From Edaphochlamys debaryana (lineage: Eukaryota > Chlorophyta > Chlorophyceae > Chlamydomonadales): a stretch of 64,000 nucleotides of DNA. The notes beneath the pieces were generated by a model that had not been told where the DNA came from, searched no databases, and worked only from the letters and a program-made list of their open reading frames with translations. A program made the translations under genes and the position numbers. This document shows, piece by piece, positions 47,101 to 55,902 of the stretch. Location: assembly GCA_016858145.1 (NCBI GenBank), contig JAEHOE010000040.1:558001-622000 (forward strand), in the 5' to 3' direction. Positions within the stretch are counted from its first letter, which is position 1. Each line of letters opens with the position of its first letter.

Positions 47101-50100
47101 ATGGTGCTGCACGCGCCACACCGAACCATGGCAACTGCGGTGCCTTGCTGGGTCGGTGGTGTATAGCTTACACCGTACTTTGACACCTCCAACCCCATCC
47201 CGCAGGCCCAAGTGGAAGCGCTCCGCTCGTTAGTCCGCGAGGAGATGCGGTCCATGCGGGAGGCGGCCTACGCAGCCATCGGAGGCTTCCACGCAGCACT
47301 GTGCACCGCAGCCGCCCGGCAGCAGGAGCGCGCAGCCGCGCTGGCGGGGGCGGATGAGACCATACGGAAGCTGGGCCCTGCGGGAGTGGCGGTGAGTCAC
47401 TGGCCGCATGCAAGGCTGTTTCGTCAATTGCGGTCGCGCACTAGTACCGGTACTTTCCCGCTTCAATCCTGTGAGTACCGCTCTCCCCGCTTCCCTTGGC
47501 ACCGCCAGGCGCTGGTGGCTGAGGCGGGTTCGCTGAGGGAGCAGCTGACGGCGGCGCAGTCGGCGGCGGAGACGGCCAAGGCGGAGGCGGAGGCAGGAGG
47601 GGCCGCGTACCGCCGGGCGTCGGCCATGGCGGAGCTTAAGGCCCGCGAGCTGCAGGTGGGGCCAGGCAACGCATCTCGGGAACCGCCTTAGGCGCGGCTG
47701 CTTGTTTGCGCTTCGCATCCTCCTGCTAAAATGCATACTGCCGCCCCCACCTAAGCAGCTGTGCCTCCACGTGTGCTTGCCTCCCAGATGATGGCCTCTG
47801 CTCAAGCTGACCTGACTGCCGAGCTCTCCACCGCCCGCAACGAGGCGGCCACGGCGCTCGAGCAGGCGGCCAAGCGGAGGCTGGAGGCGGAGGCGGCCAC
47901 GGAGCAGCTGCAAAAGGCTCAGGTACGGCGACTTTCACATCAGCTCACCTCGCTTTCTTCGGCTCTGGCTGTTGGCTTGCGCTGATATACTGCGCCCGCA
48001 CGCCGCTTCTCTGCAGGAGGAGGCCGCACGCTTGTCCAAGGCGCTCGAGGCCTCCCGCCGGGAGCTGTCGGCAGCCCACGCCGCCGTGAAGCGAGCCGAG
48101 GCCTCGGCCGCTGCCGCTCGCGCGGAGCCCGTTGCGGCCGAGCCCAGCGGATCCCTTCAAGGATCGGCCACGGCGGCTGCAGCCCGCGAGGAGGCAGCAT
48201 CGCTGGCAGCCGCAATGCTCACAGACCTGCGCGAGCGATACTTTGATACCATACCCCTCAGCGGGGGTGGCGCGAGGAGCAGCCCCAGCCGGCGTCCCCT
48301 AGGGAACGACGGCGGGTTGGGGTCGTCAAGCGATACGGACGAACTTACCGCCGCCGGAATATCGGAGCTGGAGGCCGCCGTCGGGGTTCGCCTGCATGAC
48401 CTTTCGTACGAGCGGGTCGTGGCGGCATTTGAGTCGTACCTCACGCGGCAGGCAGCGCTCGCTGGCGAAGTCGCGGCGGTGGGTTACCGTGGGGTAGGGG
48501 TGGCCTAAGACCTCAACGCGAAGCTGGCAGGGATTGGCTTGGACGAAAGCACTGCATTACCATTACCATGGGGCAGGCTTGCTACGACACGACACATGCG
48601 ATGTGACGCTTGAGCACTGTCGAGGGTCTTGTACCTCCGTACCTGCCTTTCTCTGCTTCCTACCGGTCGTTCCTAACCCCACCCGCCGTGTGCTCTCATC
48701 TAACCGCAGCGACCCCGAGGGCCAGCTGCGGCGGAGTCCTCCATCTCATCAGCACTGGCTGGGGCCGCTGCGGGCGGCTGGCAGCGGCCCCTGGTGTCCG
48801 AGCTGGTGTGGCTGGAGGGCTGCCTGCTGGTGGCCCTGCTGGAGGCGCGGATGCAGGGGGGACCCGGCAAGGCAGGGCTGGGCGCAAGCGACGGACGCCA
48901 GGTAGGGAGGGTGCATGCGCAACGAGCAAGCCGGCCCAACAGATGCTCCTTCGCTGAACCACACGAGACATCCCTGCCTGTGGCAAAGCCAAGGTTAACC
49001 TCGCCTCGCCCGCCTTTGCCTTGTCACAGAGCCACAGTCCCTCGCGCTTCGGACCCGGGGGCGACCCATTGGGCCAGGCCCAGGCGGCTGCTGTGCGGGG
49101 CCTGGTGTCCCAAATGGTCAAGTCCATGGCCCAGGAGCGGCGCGAGCTCATGGCCCACATACGGACACACCCGCGGGCGGGTGGGGCCGCAGCGGGAGGC
49201 AACCGGGCCTCCATGGCCATGACCATGCCCGTGCGTGGGAGCGGAGGAGCGGCGGCGCTGGGAGGTGGCGAGCGGGGCGGTGGCGGTAGAGCAGGCGGAG
49301 GCGGGCTCGAGCGGGCAACTGCGTGGGGCCCCGCGCCCGCAGCATTGGAACCCCTCAGGCACGCCTACGGGGCACCGCCTTCCTCAATGCTGGCGGAGGC
49401 CGAGGTGGTGCCCACGCCCAAGGCCGCAGGCCAGCGGCGAGGCGGGCACGCGGGCGGGGGCCGGGGCGGTGGGCGGCTAAGCAGCGACACTGACGGTCCG
49501 GGGCCGCATGGCGACGTCGGCGTGGGGTCCAGCACCGAGCGACTACTGCCACCGCTGCCCAACCCCTACTCGGGGGCGGCCCTCGGCTGTGCTCCGCTGC
49601 AGGCCCCCGACATGGACGAGCTGCTTGACGTGCTCAACGTGAGTGGGCAAACCAAAACGGGATGCCATGCGGATTCAGTATGTTGGGTCTGCCTTTCAAT
49701 TCCTGTCGCTGGCTTTCGCTCTTATGCTGAGGACCTCTGTCCCTGTCACCACAATCCCCTCCAGGCCCTGGACGATTCGGCACTGCGGCGAAGCCGGGGG
49801 CTTCACGGTCTTGGTGCTGCGGCCCGGGCCGCCAGCCGGCCTGCCGCTTGGGCCGGGGAAGGCGCTGCTGGCACCCCCCCGCGGGGCCCCAGCAAGGGCC
49901 CCGGCGGCGCGGGTGTGGGCGCCAGCCCGGGCTCGGGGCCTCGATCAGCCAGCTGGAGTGGTCCCCGTGCGGGCGTTGGGGAGGCAGGGAGCAGCCCGGG
50001 GCGCGGTAGAGGCGGCCGAATCGGATCAGCCGAAGGTGATGGTGGCCCGGGCGGCAGCAAGAAAAGTCCTTACCTGCAGCCGGGGGCGAGGGCAAAGTAA
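44195..50100 (+). CDS. Ala-rich coiled-coil protein, function unknown (14 exons, 1378 aa)
   Basis: Exons: 44195-44221, 44358-44565, 44716-44865, 44960-45837, 46014-46280, 46369-46479, 46660-47088, 47206-47391, 47509-47655, 47788-47922, 48017-48478, 48710-48901, 49030-49638 and 49765-50100. Phases match throughout (4137 nt). It starts MAFGGLDLE. A short coil (LRAELAAAREEREALVQQ) is followed by a 300-residue disordered Ala/Gly/Ser segment in exon 4. A long, almost continuous coiled coil then runs through exons 5-11 (about 425-920), extremely rich in Ala, Glu, Lys and Gln (EERVRAAKASKEAKAG). A more globular part (ISELEAAVGVRLHDLSYERVVAAF, then WQRPLVSELVWLEGCLLVALLEARM) and a Gly/Pro-rich tail complete it. 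Nearly every intron inside the coil is phase 0, as seen when coil segments expand by exon duplication. A structural or cytoskeletal role is plausible but not shown. Confidence 0.82.
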
Positions 50101-50556
50101 TCTAGCTTGACCTAGCTTCACGAGCATAGCGTTGCTGGGGTATCCCCCGGCTGGAGGCGGCCGTGGGGGTCCGGCATCACCCGTCGTATGTCGGGTCATG
50201 GCCGCGTGCAGCCCGACGGAGAGGAGCGGAGAGGGGTGGCGTAAGATGAGAAGTTTGCGCTCGGCTTGCGCTCCGGCGCTTGCGAAGTGAAGCGTCGGCC
50301 ACTCCAACGGCCCAACGCACCGTTTTACGACATGAAACCCGTGCGGCACCTTGGTCTTGGCCAATGCGTGTGCATCAAGGCCTGCATTCGTGTTGCACAG
50401 CGATCCACGCGCCGGCTGCACGTCCAGCGGGCACTGTTCGAGGGACGCACTGTGCACTAGTCCCAGACAGGACTCGGAAACGGGGGCGATTCAGCATGTG
50501 CTGATGCATGGCAGCACAAGGCCCGTTCCTGAGTGCATGCGCGAGGGTTATGCGCA
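50101..50556. other. spacer between the coiled-coil gene and the first MULE-like element
   Basis: Presumably the 3' UTR and flank of the gene ending at 50100. Nothing recognised. Confidence 0.4.
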
Positions 50557-50565
50557 CTCTGGACG

Positions 50566-51009
50566 CCCCCCGTCGCCTCCTGGGAATGGATCCCGCCCGG
50601 GGAACAGAATCCAGTCAACGAACGCCCAAGAGTCGCAAACGAGCCCTGTAGAATCACAAACGACTTAGCTGCATCGCACACAGCCGCGCAAACTATCGCG
50701 GGCCAGAGTTACCGCGATGGACCTGGTTGAGTGAGTGGCCTGTTCGCTACCAGACTGCACAGAACATTACGCCGATCAGCGCGACGTAGATAGCGAACGC
50801 TGCAAAGCTGAGAGCAAACGAATGCGCGATGTCGCGCAGCGTTTGCTGTCGATTGCGTCGTTGTCGCACCGCTTCCATCTCCTCCACACGCGTAGCTGTG
50901 CATGCTTAGAGAGACCGTATAGTGGTCGCTAAGCGTGGCCGGGCTGGCTTGCTCGGGTCGGGGCTGTTCGAGGTGGTGATCGACACACGTCGAACCCACC
51001 CCGCATCTC
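50566..51009 (+). repeat. left terminal inverted repeat of element 1
   Basis: The reverse complement matches 53063-53483, apart from the extra bases close to the outer end and a few substitutions. Confidence 0.9.
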
Positions 51010-51739
51010 GCCATCCTGATTCCCGGCGCGCTGAAGACCGATCGCAGCAGCCTCGCACGCAGCAGACACATGACGATGCGCGTGCTGCCGCGCTACGACC
51101 AGATGAAGTGGAGCCTGGAGGAGGTCAGCACGGAGCCTCGGCGGAGACGGACACGGCGGTCCGGCTGCGGGGGGGGGGCTGGGGGCAGCTGGCGGACGGC
51201 TGTCGGGCACTGGCGTGTCGCCGTGCCCGGGACGTTCACGGGGGCGACTTCGCGGGAAGTCCAAGGGTCGGCGGCGCAGGGAAGGGCCCGCACGAACCCA
51301 ATTGCTGCATTGGCGAATTCGCATCTAGCTTTTGCTCGCCGCAGTGGGCTGAGCTGCGTCGAGGCTGAGTAGCGTAAGATGGTAGGATGGGCATTCACCG
51401 GCGGAGATGTTGTCGTACGGTCGGGGATGAGGGGGTAATAGCGCGGGGACAGCCACGAAGCGGTGTCTGTTCCCAAGCTCTCTGGTACAGCTTGCCGGTG
51501 TTGCTTACTTACGGACAGACCAAACACATGGTGAGAGTGCGGCTAGCAGAACCGCCGAACCTGTAAGGAGTGATCTTTGCTCCGCTGAATCGGCATCGAC
51601 CCAAGACTTCGCCAGTAAGCTGAGCGTGCGAGGGTGCGATTGGCCCAGATCTGCGTATCAGAGGACGCCTGCTAGTGCGTGCCTGCTGGACATCGCGTCT
51701 TCCCACTGACGGTCAGGCACACGGTGGGTACGATAGGAC

Positions 51740-52795
51740 ATGCTGGTTCGTGACACGGCGCTGCGGTGGGCTCGGGGGGCACGGCGCTGGAAGAAGCGAT
51801 GCAGCAGCAGCAGCCACAGCGGGTCAGCTAGCCCCGGCCTGGTCTCTGCGGGGCGTCACGACGGGGGCATGGGATGCTACCATGGCTGCTGTCGGGATGC
51901 GCCGCGGTCCTGTGTCCGGTCCGGTGGTGCATCAGCCCGGGCCTCCGCACTCGTGCTCGTCATGGGAAAGGCGCCGAACGCTGCAGCGGTTGCAGCGGCA
52001 GCTGCAGCTGCCGTTGCGGCTGACCTTGCTGCCGCCAGGCACGCAAACAATGCTTCCCGCGAGCACCGCGCGGAGGTGAACGCGACGCTCCATTACCAGG
52101 AGCCGAGTGGCACTTCGGTGTCTGTGGTGAACAGCGCGTCGTGCCGGATCCTGCCGCAGCCAGCATCCTATACCTATACGAGTGGACACGAGGCGGGGCT
52201 CTGGGCGGGGGCGGCAGGGGTGTGGGCGGCAGCGGCCGGGAAAAGGCGGCAGAGAGCGATCACCGGAGGGGAGGTCGGACAAGGCGCTCCGCAGGCGGGC
52301 GTGGGTCGGCGGAGGCCGTGTAAAGGCGGCGAAGAGCGATCAAAGGAGGGGATGGTGGAGAGGGGGCTCTCGAGGCGGGCCGTGAGGCGGGGGCGCCAAG
52401 GACGGGGGCTGCAGAGGCCGGTAGGGGGCAGCAGCGAGCGATTCGCGAAAAAGACGGCGGATAGAGCAGCGCCGAGGCGGGGAATGAGACGGGGGCGGCG
52501 GGAACCGGGGCGGCAGAGAGTGATCTACGCATGGGAGGGTTGGGAGGGCACTCCCGAGGCGGGGCTTGAGGCGGGGGCGGCAGGGACGGAGGCGGCAGAG
52601 ATCGGGTATTGGCGGCAGAGAGCGATCTACGAAGGGGAGGGTGGAGCGGGGGCTCCTGAAGCGGGGCTTGGGGCGGCAGAGGCCGGGTGGGGACGGCAGA
52701 CAGCGTCTTTGGAGGGGTGGACATCGGACTCCTCAGACGGCATTGAGGTGCGGCGGCGGGGTTGGGGCGGCAGACAGCGTTCTTTCATGGAGTAG
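51740..52795 (+). CDS. 351-aa ORF inside element 1, coding status doubtful
   Basis: The first 130 residues are Ser/Ala-rich (VAAAAAAAVAADLAAARHANNAS). From about residue 150 the protein is Arg/Gly-rich and built of degenerate repeats of the GRQRxIYEGEGGxGAPEAGL type, mirroring imperfect 75-100 bp purine-rich DNA repeats at about 52190-52830. There is no transposase motif and no known domain. The long open frame may simply follow from the purine-rich repeat composition. It is listed because it fills most of the element's interior. Confidence 0.25.
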   Translation: MLVRDTALRWARGARRWKKRCSSSSHSGSASPGLVSAGRHDGGMGCYHGCCRDAPRSCVRSGGASARASALVLVMGKAPNAAAVAAAAAAAVAADLAAARHANNASREHRAEVNATLHYQEPSGTSVSVVNSASCRILPQPASYTYTSGHEAGLWAGAAGVWAAAAGKRRQRAITGGEVGQGAPQAGVGRRRPCKGGEERSKEGMVERGLSRRAVRRGRQGRGLQRPVGGSSERFAKKTADRAAPRRGMRRGRREPGRQRVIYAWEGWEGTPEAGLEAGAAGTEAAEIGYWRQRAIYEGEGGAGAPEAGLGAAEAGWGRQTASLEGWTSDSSDGIEVRRRGWGGRQRSFME

Positions 52796-52830
52796 GAGTA
52801 CAGGGCACTCCCGACAGTCCCGAGGCGGGG
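52190..52830 (+). repeat. degenerate purine-rich tandem repeats inside element 1
   Basis: The motif GGCGGCAGAGAGCGATC and variants recur at about 52248, 52326, 52428, 52510, 52612, 52686 and 52770, each followed by a GGAGGG...GAGGCGGG stretch. The strand is strongly purine-biased, so the DNA could adopt unusual structures such as triplexes or G-quadruplexes. Confidence 0.75.
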
Positions 52831-53062
52831 CATGGAGCGCGGGCTGCAGAGGTGCATGCGGCGGTGAGGCCAGGTGGCCGCGCCGCGTCCTCCAAGCTCC
52901 CTCAGCTCCGCCACCCCTTCAGACCTCTCAGCTCCCTTAGCTCCCTCAGCACACCCCAACCCTTCTCATAGCTACGGGATTGTCCCGACCGAAGGGAGGG
53001 CCTTCCTGTCTGCGATGCTGAACGAGAGGCAAGCGTAGCGGCGAGCTTTTTAGATGCGGGGA

Positions 53063-53483
53063 GAGATGCGGGGTGGGTTCGACGTGTGTTGATCACCACC
53101 TCGAACAGCCCCGACCCGAGCAAGCCAGCCCGGCCACGCTTAGCGACCACTATACGGTCTCTCTAAGCATGCACAGCTACGCGTGTGGAGGAGGTGGAAG
53201 CGGTGCGACAACGACGCAATCGACAGCAAACGCTGCGCGACATCGCGCATTCGTTTGCTCTCAGCTTGGCAGCGTTCGCTATCTACGTCGCGCTGATCGG
53301 CGTAATGTTCTGTGCAGTCTGGTAGCGAACAGGCCACTCACTCAACCAGGTCCATCGCGGTAACTCTGGCCCGCGATAGTTTGCGCGGCTGTGTGCGATG
53401 CAGCTAAGTCGTTTGTGATTCTACAGGGCTCGTTTGCGACTCTTGGGCGTTCGTTGACTGGATTCTCAGGAGGCGACGGGGGG
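53063..53483 (-). repeat. right terminal inverted repeat of element 1
   Basis: Reverse complement of 50566-51009. Its outer end abuts the middle copy of the 9-bp CTCTGGACG. Confidence 0.9.
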
Positions 53484-54892
53484 CTCTGGACGCACACCCG
53501 CCGCGACCCCCTCAGCTTCACATCACGGCCCGGATGGGCTTTCCTCCAAACCGCGACGCCCACGCACAAATCGATGCGCAACGTATAGCTTACATCACAG
53601 GCTACTCGTAGCTGCTTCACGAAGCCGAGGAACTGCAAGCCCGCAAGCCCCGACCGCGGCAAGCATACTCTGCGCCCCGCAACCAAGCCCCACAACCAAG
53701 CCCGCAGAGTTTCTAGCAACCACCCGCAGAACCGGGTGCTGCGCTGGGGCCGGGGCCGAGCTCGCGAGTCGTGCAAGTCCCCAATGCGGACCTTCGTTGC
53801 GCCGACCTGCGCGCACGCCTCGCTCGCTGCCCCCGCTGTTGAGCCAAGCTTGAGACAGGGGCGAAGGGCGCTCGAATTGGGGCCGGGGCTTACAACGAGT
53901 CCCCGCTTGCCGACATGCTTGCGCGCTTGCGCGCTTGCGCACCCAGCGTTCAATACGCCTCCATCCCGAGCGTCTTCCTCAACGTTATCGCAACCAAACA
54001 ATTGCCAAAGTCGACGATATCCAGCATACGCCGCGACATCACCGTCTCCGCAGCGCAGCACCCGCGTACGGCCCCGTACGGCAGGGCGGTCCCTCCCGGC
54101 CCTGCAGATCTCCTGGGGGTGTGGGGGGAGGGAGAGAGGGAGGGCGGACGGCGAGGGAGGGGGGAGGGAGAGTGAGGCGGCTGCGGCGGCGGTGGGCGGC
54201 GGAGGAGGCAGCCGAGGAGGCTCCGTGGCGCCGGGGGAGCAAGCAGGTACCCTCGCTCCCCCCCCGCTCCCCACCCCGCCCGACAAGGCCGCTGCACCCA
54301 CCGAGGTGTCGTAGGTCGGGACGGCCGCGGGCGACGCCGCCGCCGGGAGGGATGCCGCCGCCGCCCGGGCCCTGCATGAGCCCGCTCTGCAGATCTCCTG
54401 GGGGTGTGGGGGGAGGGAGAGAGGGAGGGCGGACGGCGAGGGAGGGGGGAGGGAGAGTGAGGCGGCTGCGGCGGCGGTGGGCGGCGGAGGAGGTGGAGGT
54501 GCAGGACCAGGGTTGGGGCTAGCGCGGCTCGGGCAGAGTGGCGCTCCGAGGGGTGTTGCGCGCATGTCAAGTGAGGCCATGCCCGATCGAGCGGCTTCCC
54601 GCCCGTATGCCCGCACCCTCCGCACCTCCGCCGCCCGGGCCACCGCGTAAGCATCGGGCGTCCAGCGGTCAGGCAGCGGCTTTCCCTCCCACACACTGAG
54701 CGCCGAGGGCGAGTCGCCATCCTCTCCGTCGTCGCCGGCAACATCCTCGCCCTCCTGCCTCGCAGCCGCCTCGAACAGCGCGTCCACCTCTGCTAGGAGC
54801 TCCTCCAAGTTGGGCTGCGCCTCGCCGCTTCCGCGAACATTGCCGCAGCTGCAAGCCGCATGGCGTTGCGCGCAGCTGGCCCCGGCGCCCAT
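53342..54892 (-). CDS. 516-aa ORF starting inside element 2, possible captured gene fragment
   Basis: The ORF starts MGAGASCAQRHAACSC and has an acidic, protein-like N-terminal 110 residues (NLEELLAEVDALFEAAARQEGEDV, then LPDRWTPDAYAVARAAEVRRV). Two copies of a Pro/Ser/Leu-rich block follow, then low-quality sequence that runs through the left inverted repeat, across the 9-bp target sequence and into element 1. The C-terminal part is therefore unlikely to be real protein. MULEs are known to carry pieces of host genes, and the N-terminal region could be such a piece. No family was recognised. Confidence 0.3.
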   Translation of the reverse strand: MGAGASCAQRHAACSCGNVRGSGEAQPNLEELLAEVDALFEAAARQEGEDVAGDDGEDGDSPSALSVWEGKPLPDRWTPDAYAVARAAEVRRVRAYGREAARSGMASLDMRATPLGAPLCPSRASPNPGPAPPPPPPPTAAAAASLSLPPPSPSALPLSLPPHPQEICRAGSCRARAAAASLPAAASPAAVPTYDTSVGAAALSGGVGSGGGARVPACSPGATEPPRLPPPPPTAAAAASLSLPPPSPSALPLSLPPHPQEICRAGRDRPAVRGRTRVLRCGDGDVAAYAGYRRLWQLFGCDNVEEDARDGGVLNAGCASAQARKHVGKRGLVVSPGPNSSALRPCLKLGSTAGAASEACAQVGATKVRIGDLHDSRARPRPQRSTRFCGWLLETLRAWLWGLVAGRRVCLPRSGLAGLQFLGFVKQLRVACDVSYTLRIDLCVGVAVWRKAHPGRDVKLRGSRRVCVQSPPSPPENPVNERPRVANEPCRITNDLAASHTAAQTIAGQSYRDGPG

Positions 54893-55153
54893 GCTCCTTA
54901 TATGGGAGCTCTCAGGAACATAGCCGTTCGGTATGGGGTAGGCCTAGCAGCTCGGCGCTGGTGAGCAAGGATGATGGTCGGCCGCGCAAGTCGGGGCTTG
55001 CGGGCTTGCAGTTCCTCGGCTTCGTGAAGCAGCTACGAGTAGCCTGTGATGTAAGCTATACGTTGCGCATCGATTTGTGCGTGGGCGTCGCGGTTTGGAG
55101 GAAAGCCCATCCGGGCCGTGATGTGAAGCTGGGGGGGTCGCGGCGGGTGTGCG
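53493..55153. mobile_element. non-autonomous MULE-like TIR element 2 (1.7 kb)
   Basis: Inverted repeats 53493-53653 and 54991-55153 match in reverse complement over about 160 bases. The left end starts CACACCCGCCGCGACC and the right end finishes GGTCGCGGCGGGTGTGCG. CTCTGGACG precedes it (53484-53492) and follows it (55154-55162). The terminal sequence differs from that of element 1, so they belong to different families or subfamilies. The interior has no transposase, but it has a minus-strand ORF starting at 54892 and a 107-bp direct duplication. Confidence 0.8.
54102..54493. repeat. 107-bp direct duplication inside element 2
   Basis: The segments 54102-54208 and 54387-54493 are practically identical. 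Both begin CTGCAGATCTCCTGGGGGTG and continue with GGGAGGGAGA and GGCGGCGGTGG stretches. On the minus strand they encode a repeated Pro/Ser/Leu-rich block ending PPHPQEICRAG. Confidence 0.9.
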
Positions 55154-55162
55154 CTCTGGACG

Positions 55163-55902
55163 TGCCAATCTACTCATGACATTGCTCGAACTAGTGCTCG
55201 TAGCCACCCCCACCACTCAATACACTACACACATTATATCTAGGTAGCTGTAGGCCCATTACACTGCAGAGAGCGTGCAAACATTAAAGGCATTGCATTG
55301 CCCTGGCACAGGTATAGCTGCAAAAGACCCCAACGCCGGTCATGATATCACCTCAGACGCTCAGCCATCATGAGAAGGGCCGTGAGTAGTCAGCTGCGGC
55401 AATGGACGCAAGCACCTCGAGCGTGCTGGTCCCCCAGCAGTTCTGGGCAAATAACTTTGGGCGAAGTTCCTTGCCAATGAGCATCAAAGTGGCCCTTATC
55501 GTCAATTCGCGCGTCGTCAGTGTTTGTGCGGGCCATGTCGACGAGACCGGCGCCCTCCGCCTGTAGGTCACAGTACCAGTACCAGGAGCATTGTGTTGTC
55601 TTGCTTCGATCGCCTGGGTTCATCCTTGCTTGCGGCTACGTGCTCTTACTGTGAGCCCGCTCCTCTTCCGCCGTCCAGCGCGGACGCAAACGACGCCCTC
55701 CGAAACCCGATAGAGGACTGGTCTCGTCTTGATGAAGACACGATAGCCCTGACGCTGGTGGCACCTGTCGTGGAAAACGTCCGACCGGCCGGCGGGGCGG
55801 CACTGCGGGGCGCGCCGGCTTACAAGCAGCGGCAGGACGAGGTCAGATAAAGCTTCGGGGGGCACATGGTGCTGCATGAGAGTTACATAACAATGCAAAA
55901 AT
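55163..55902. other. spacer upstream of the 1157-aa gene
   Basis: About 740 bases with no recognised gene; it presumably holds the promoter of the gene at 55903. A minus-strand ORF (55368-55623) has no domain. Confidence 0.4.

Larger units (their letters stand above)
50566..53483. mobile_element. non-autonomous MULE-like TIR element 1 (2.9 kb)
   Basis: Long terminal inverted repeats, left arm 50566-51009 and right arm 53063-53483, are nearly identical in reverse complement; the left arm has an extra 23 or so bases near 50584-50610. The outer ends both read CCCCCCGTCGCCTCCTG. The 9-bp sequence CTCTGGACG flanks the element directly at 50557-50565 and 53484-53492. Long TIRs with a 9-bp target duplication are the hallmark of Mutator-like elements. 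The interior has no transposase domain, so the element depends on a transposase supplied elsewhere. The interior consists of an Ala-rich segment and degenerate purine-rich repeats and may be captured or locally expanded sequence. Confidence 0.85.

Noticed and set aside
50566..55153. A single large palindromic element instead of two
   Set aside because: The inner and outer inverted-repeat pairs have different sequences, and the 9-mer lies exactly between them. Two elements fit better.
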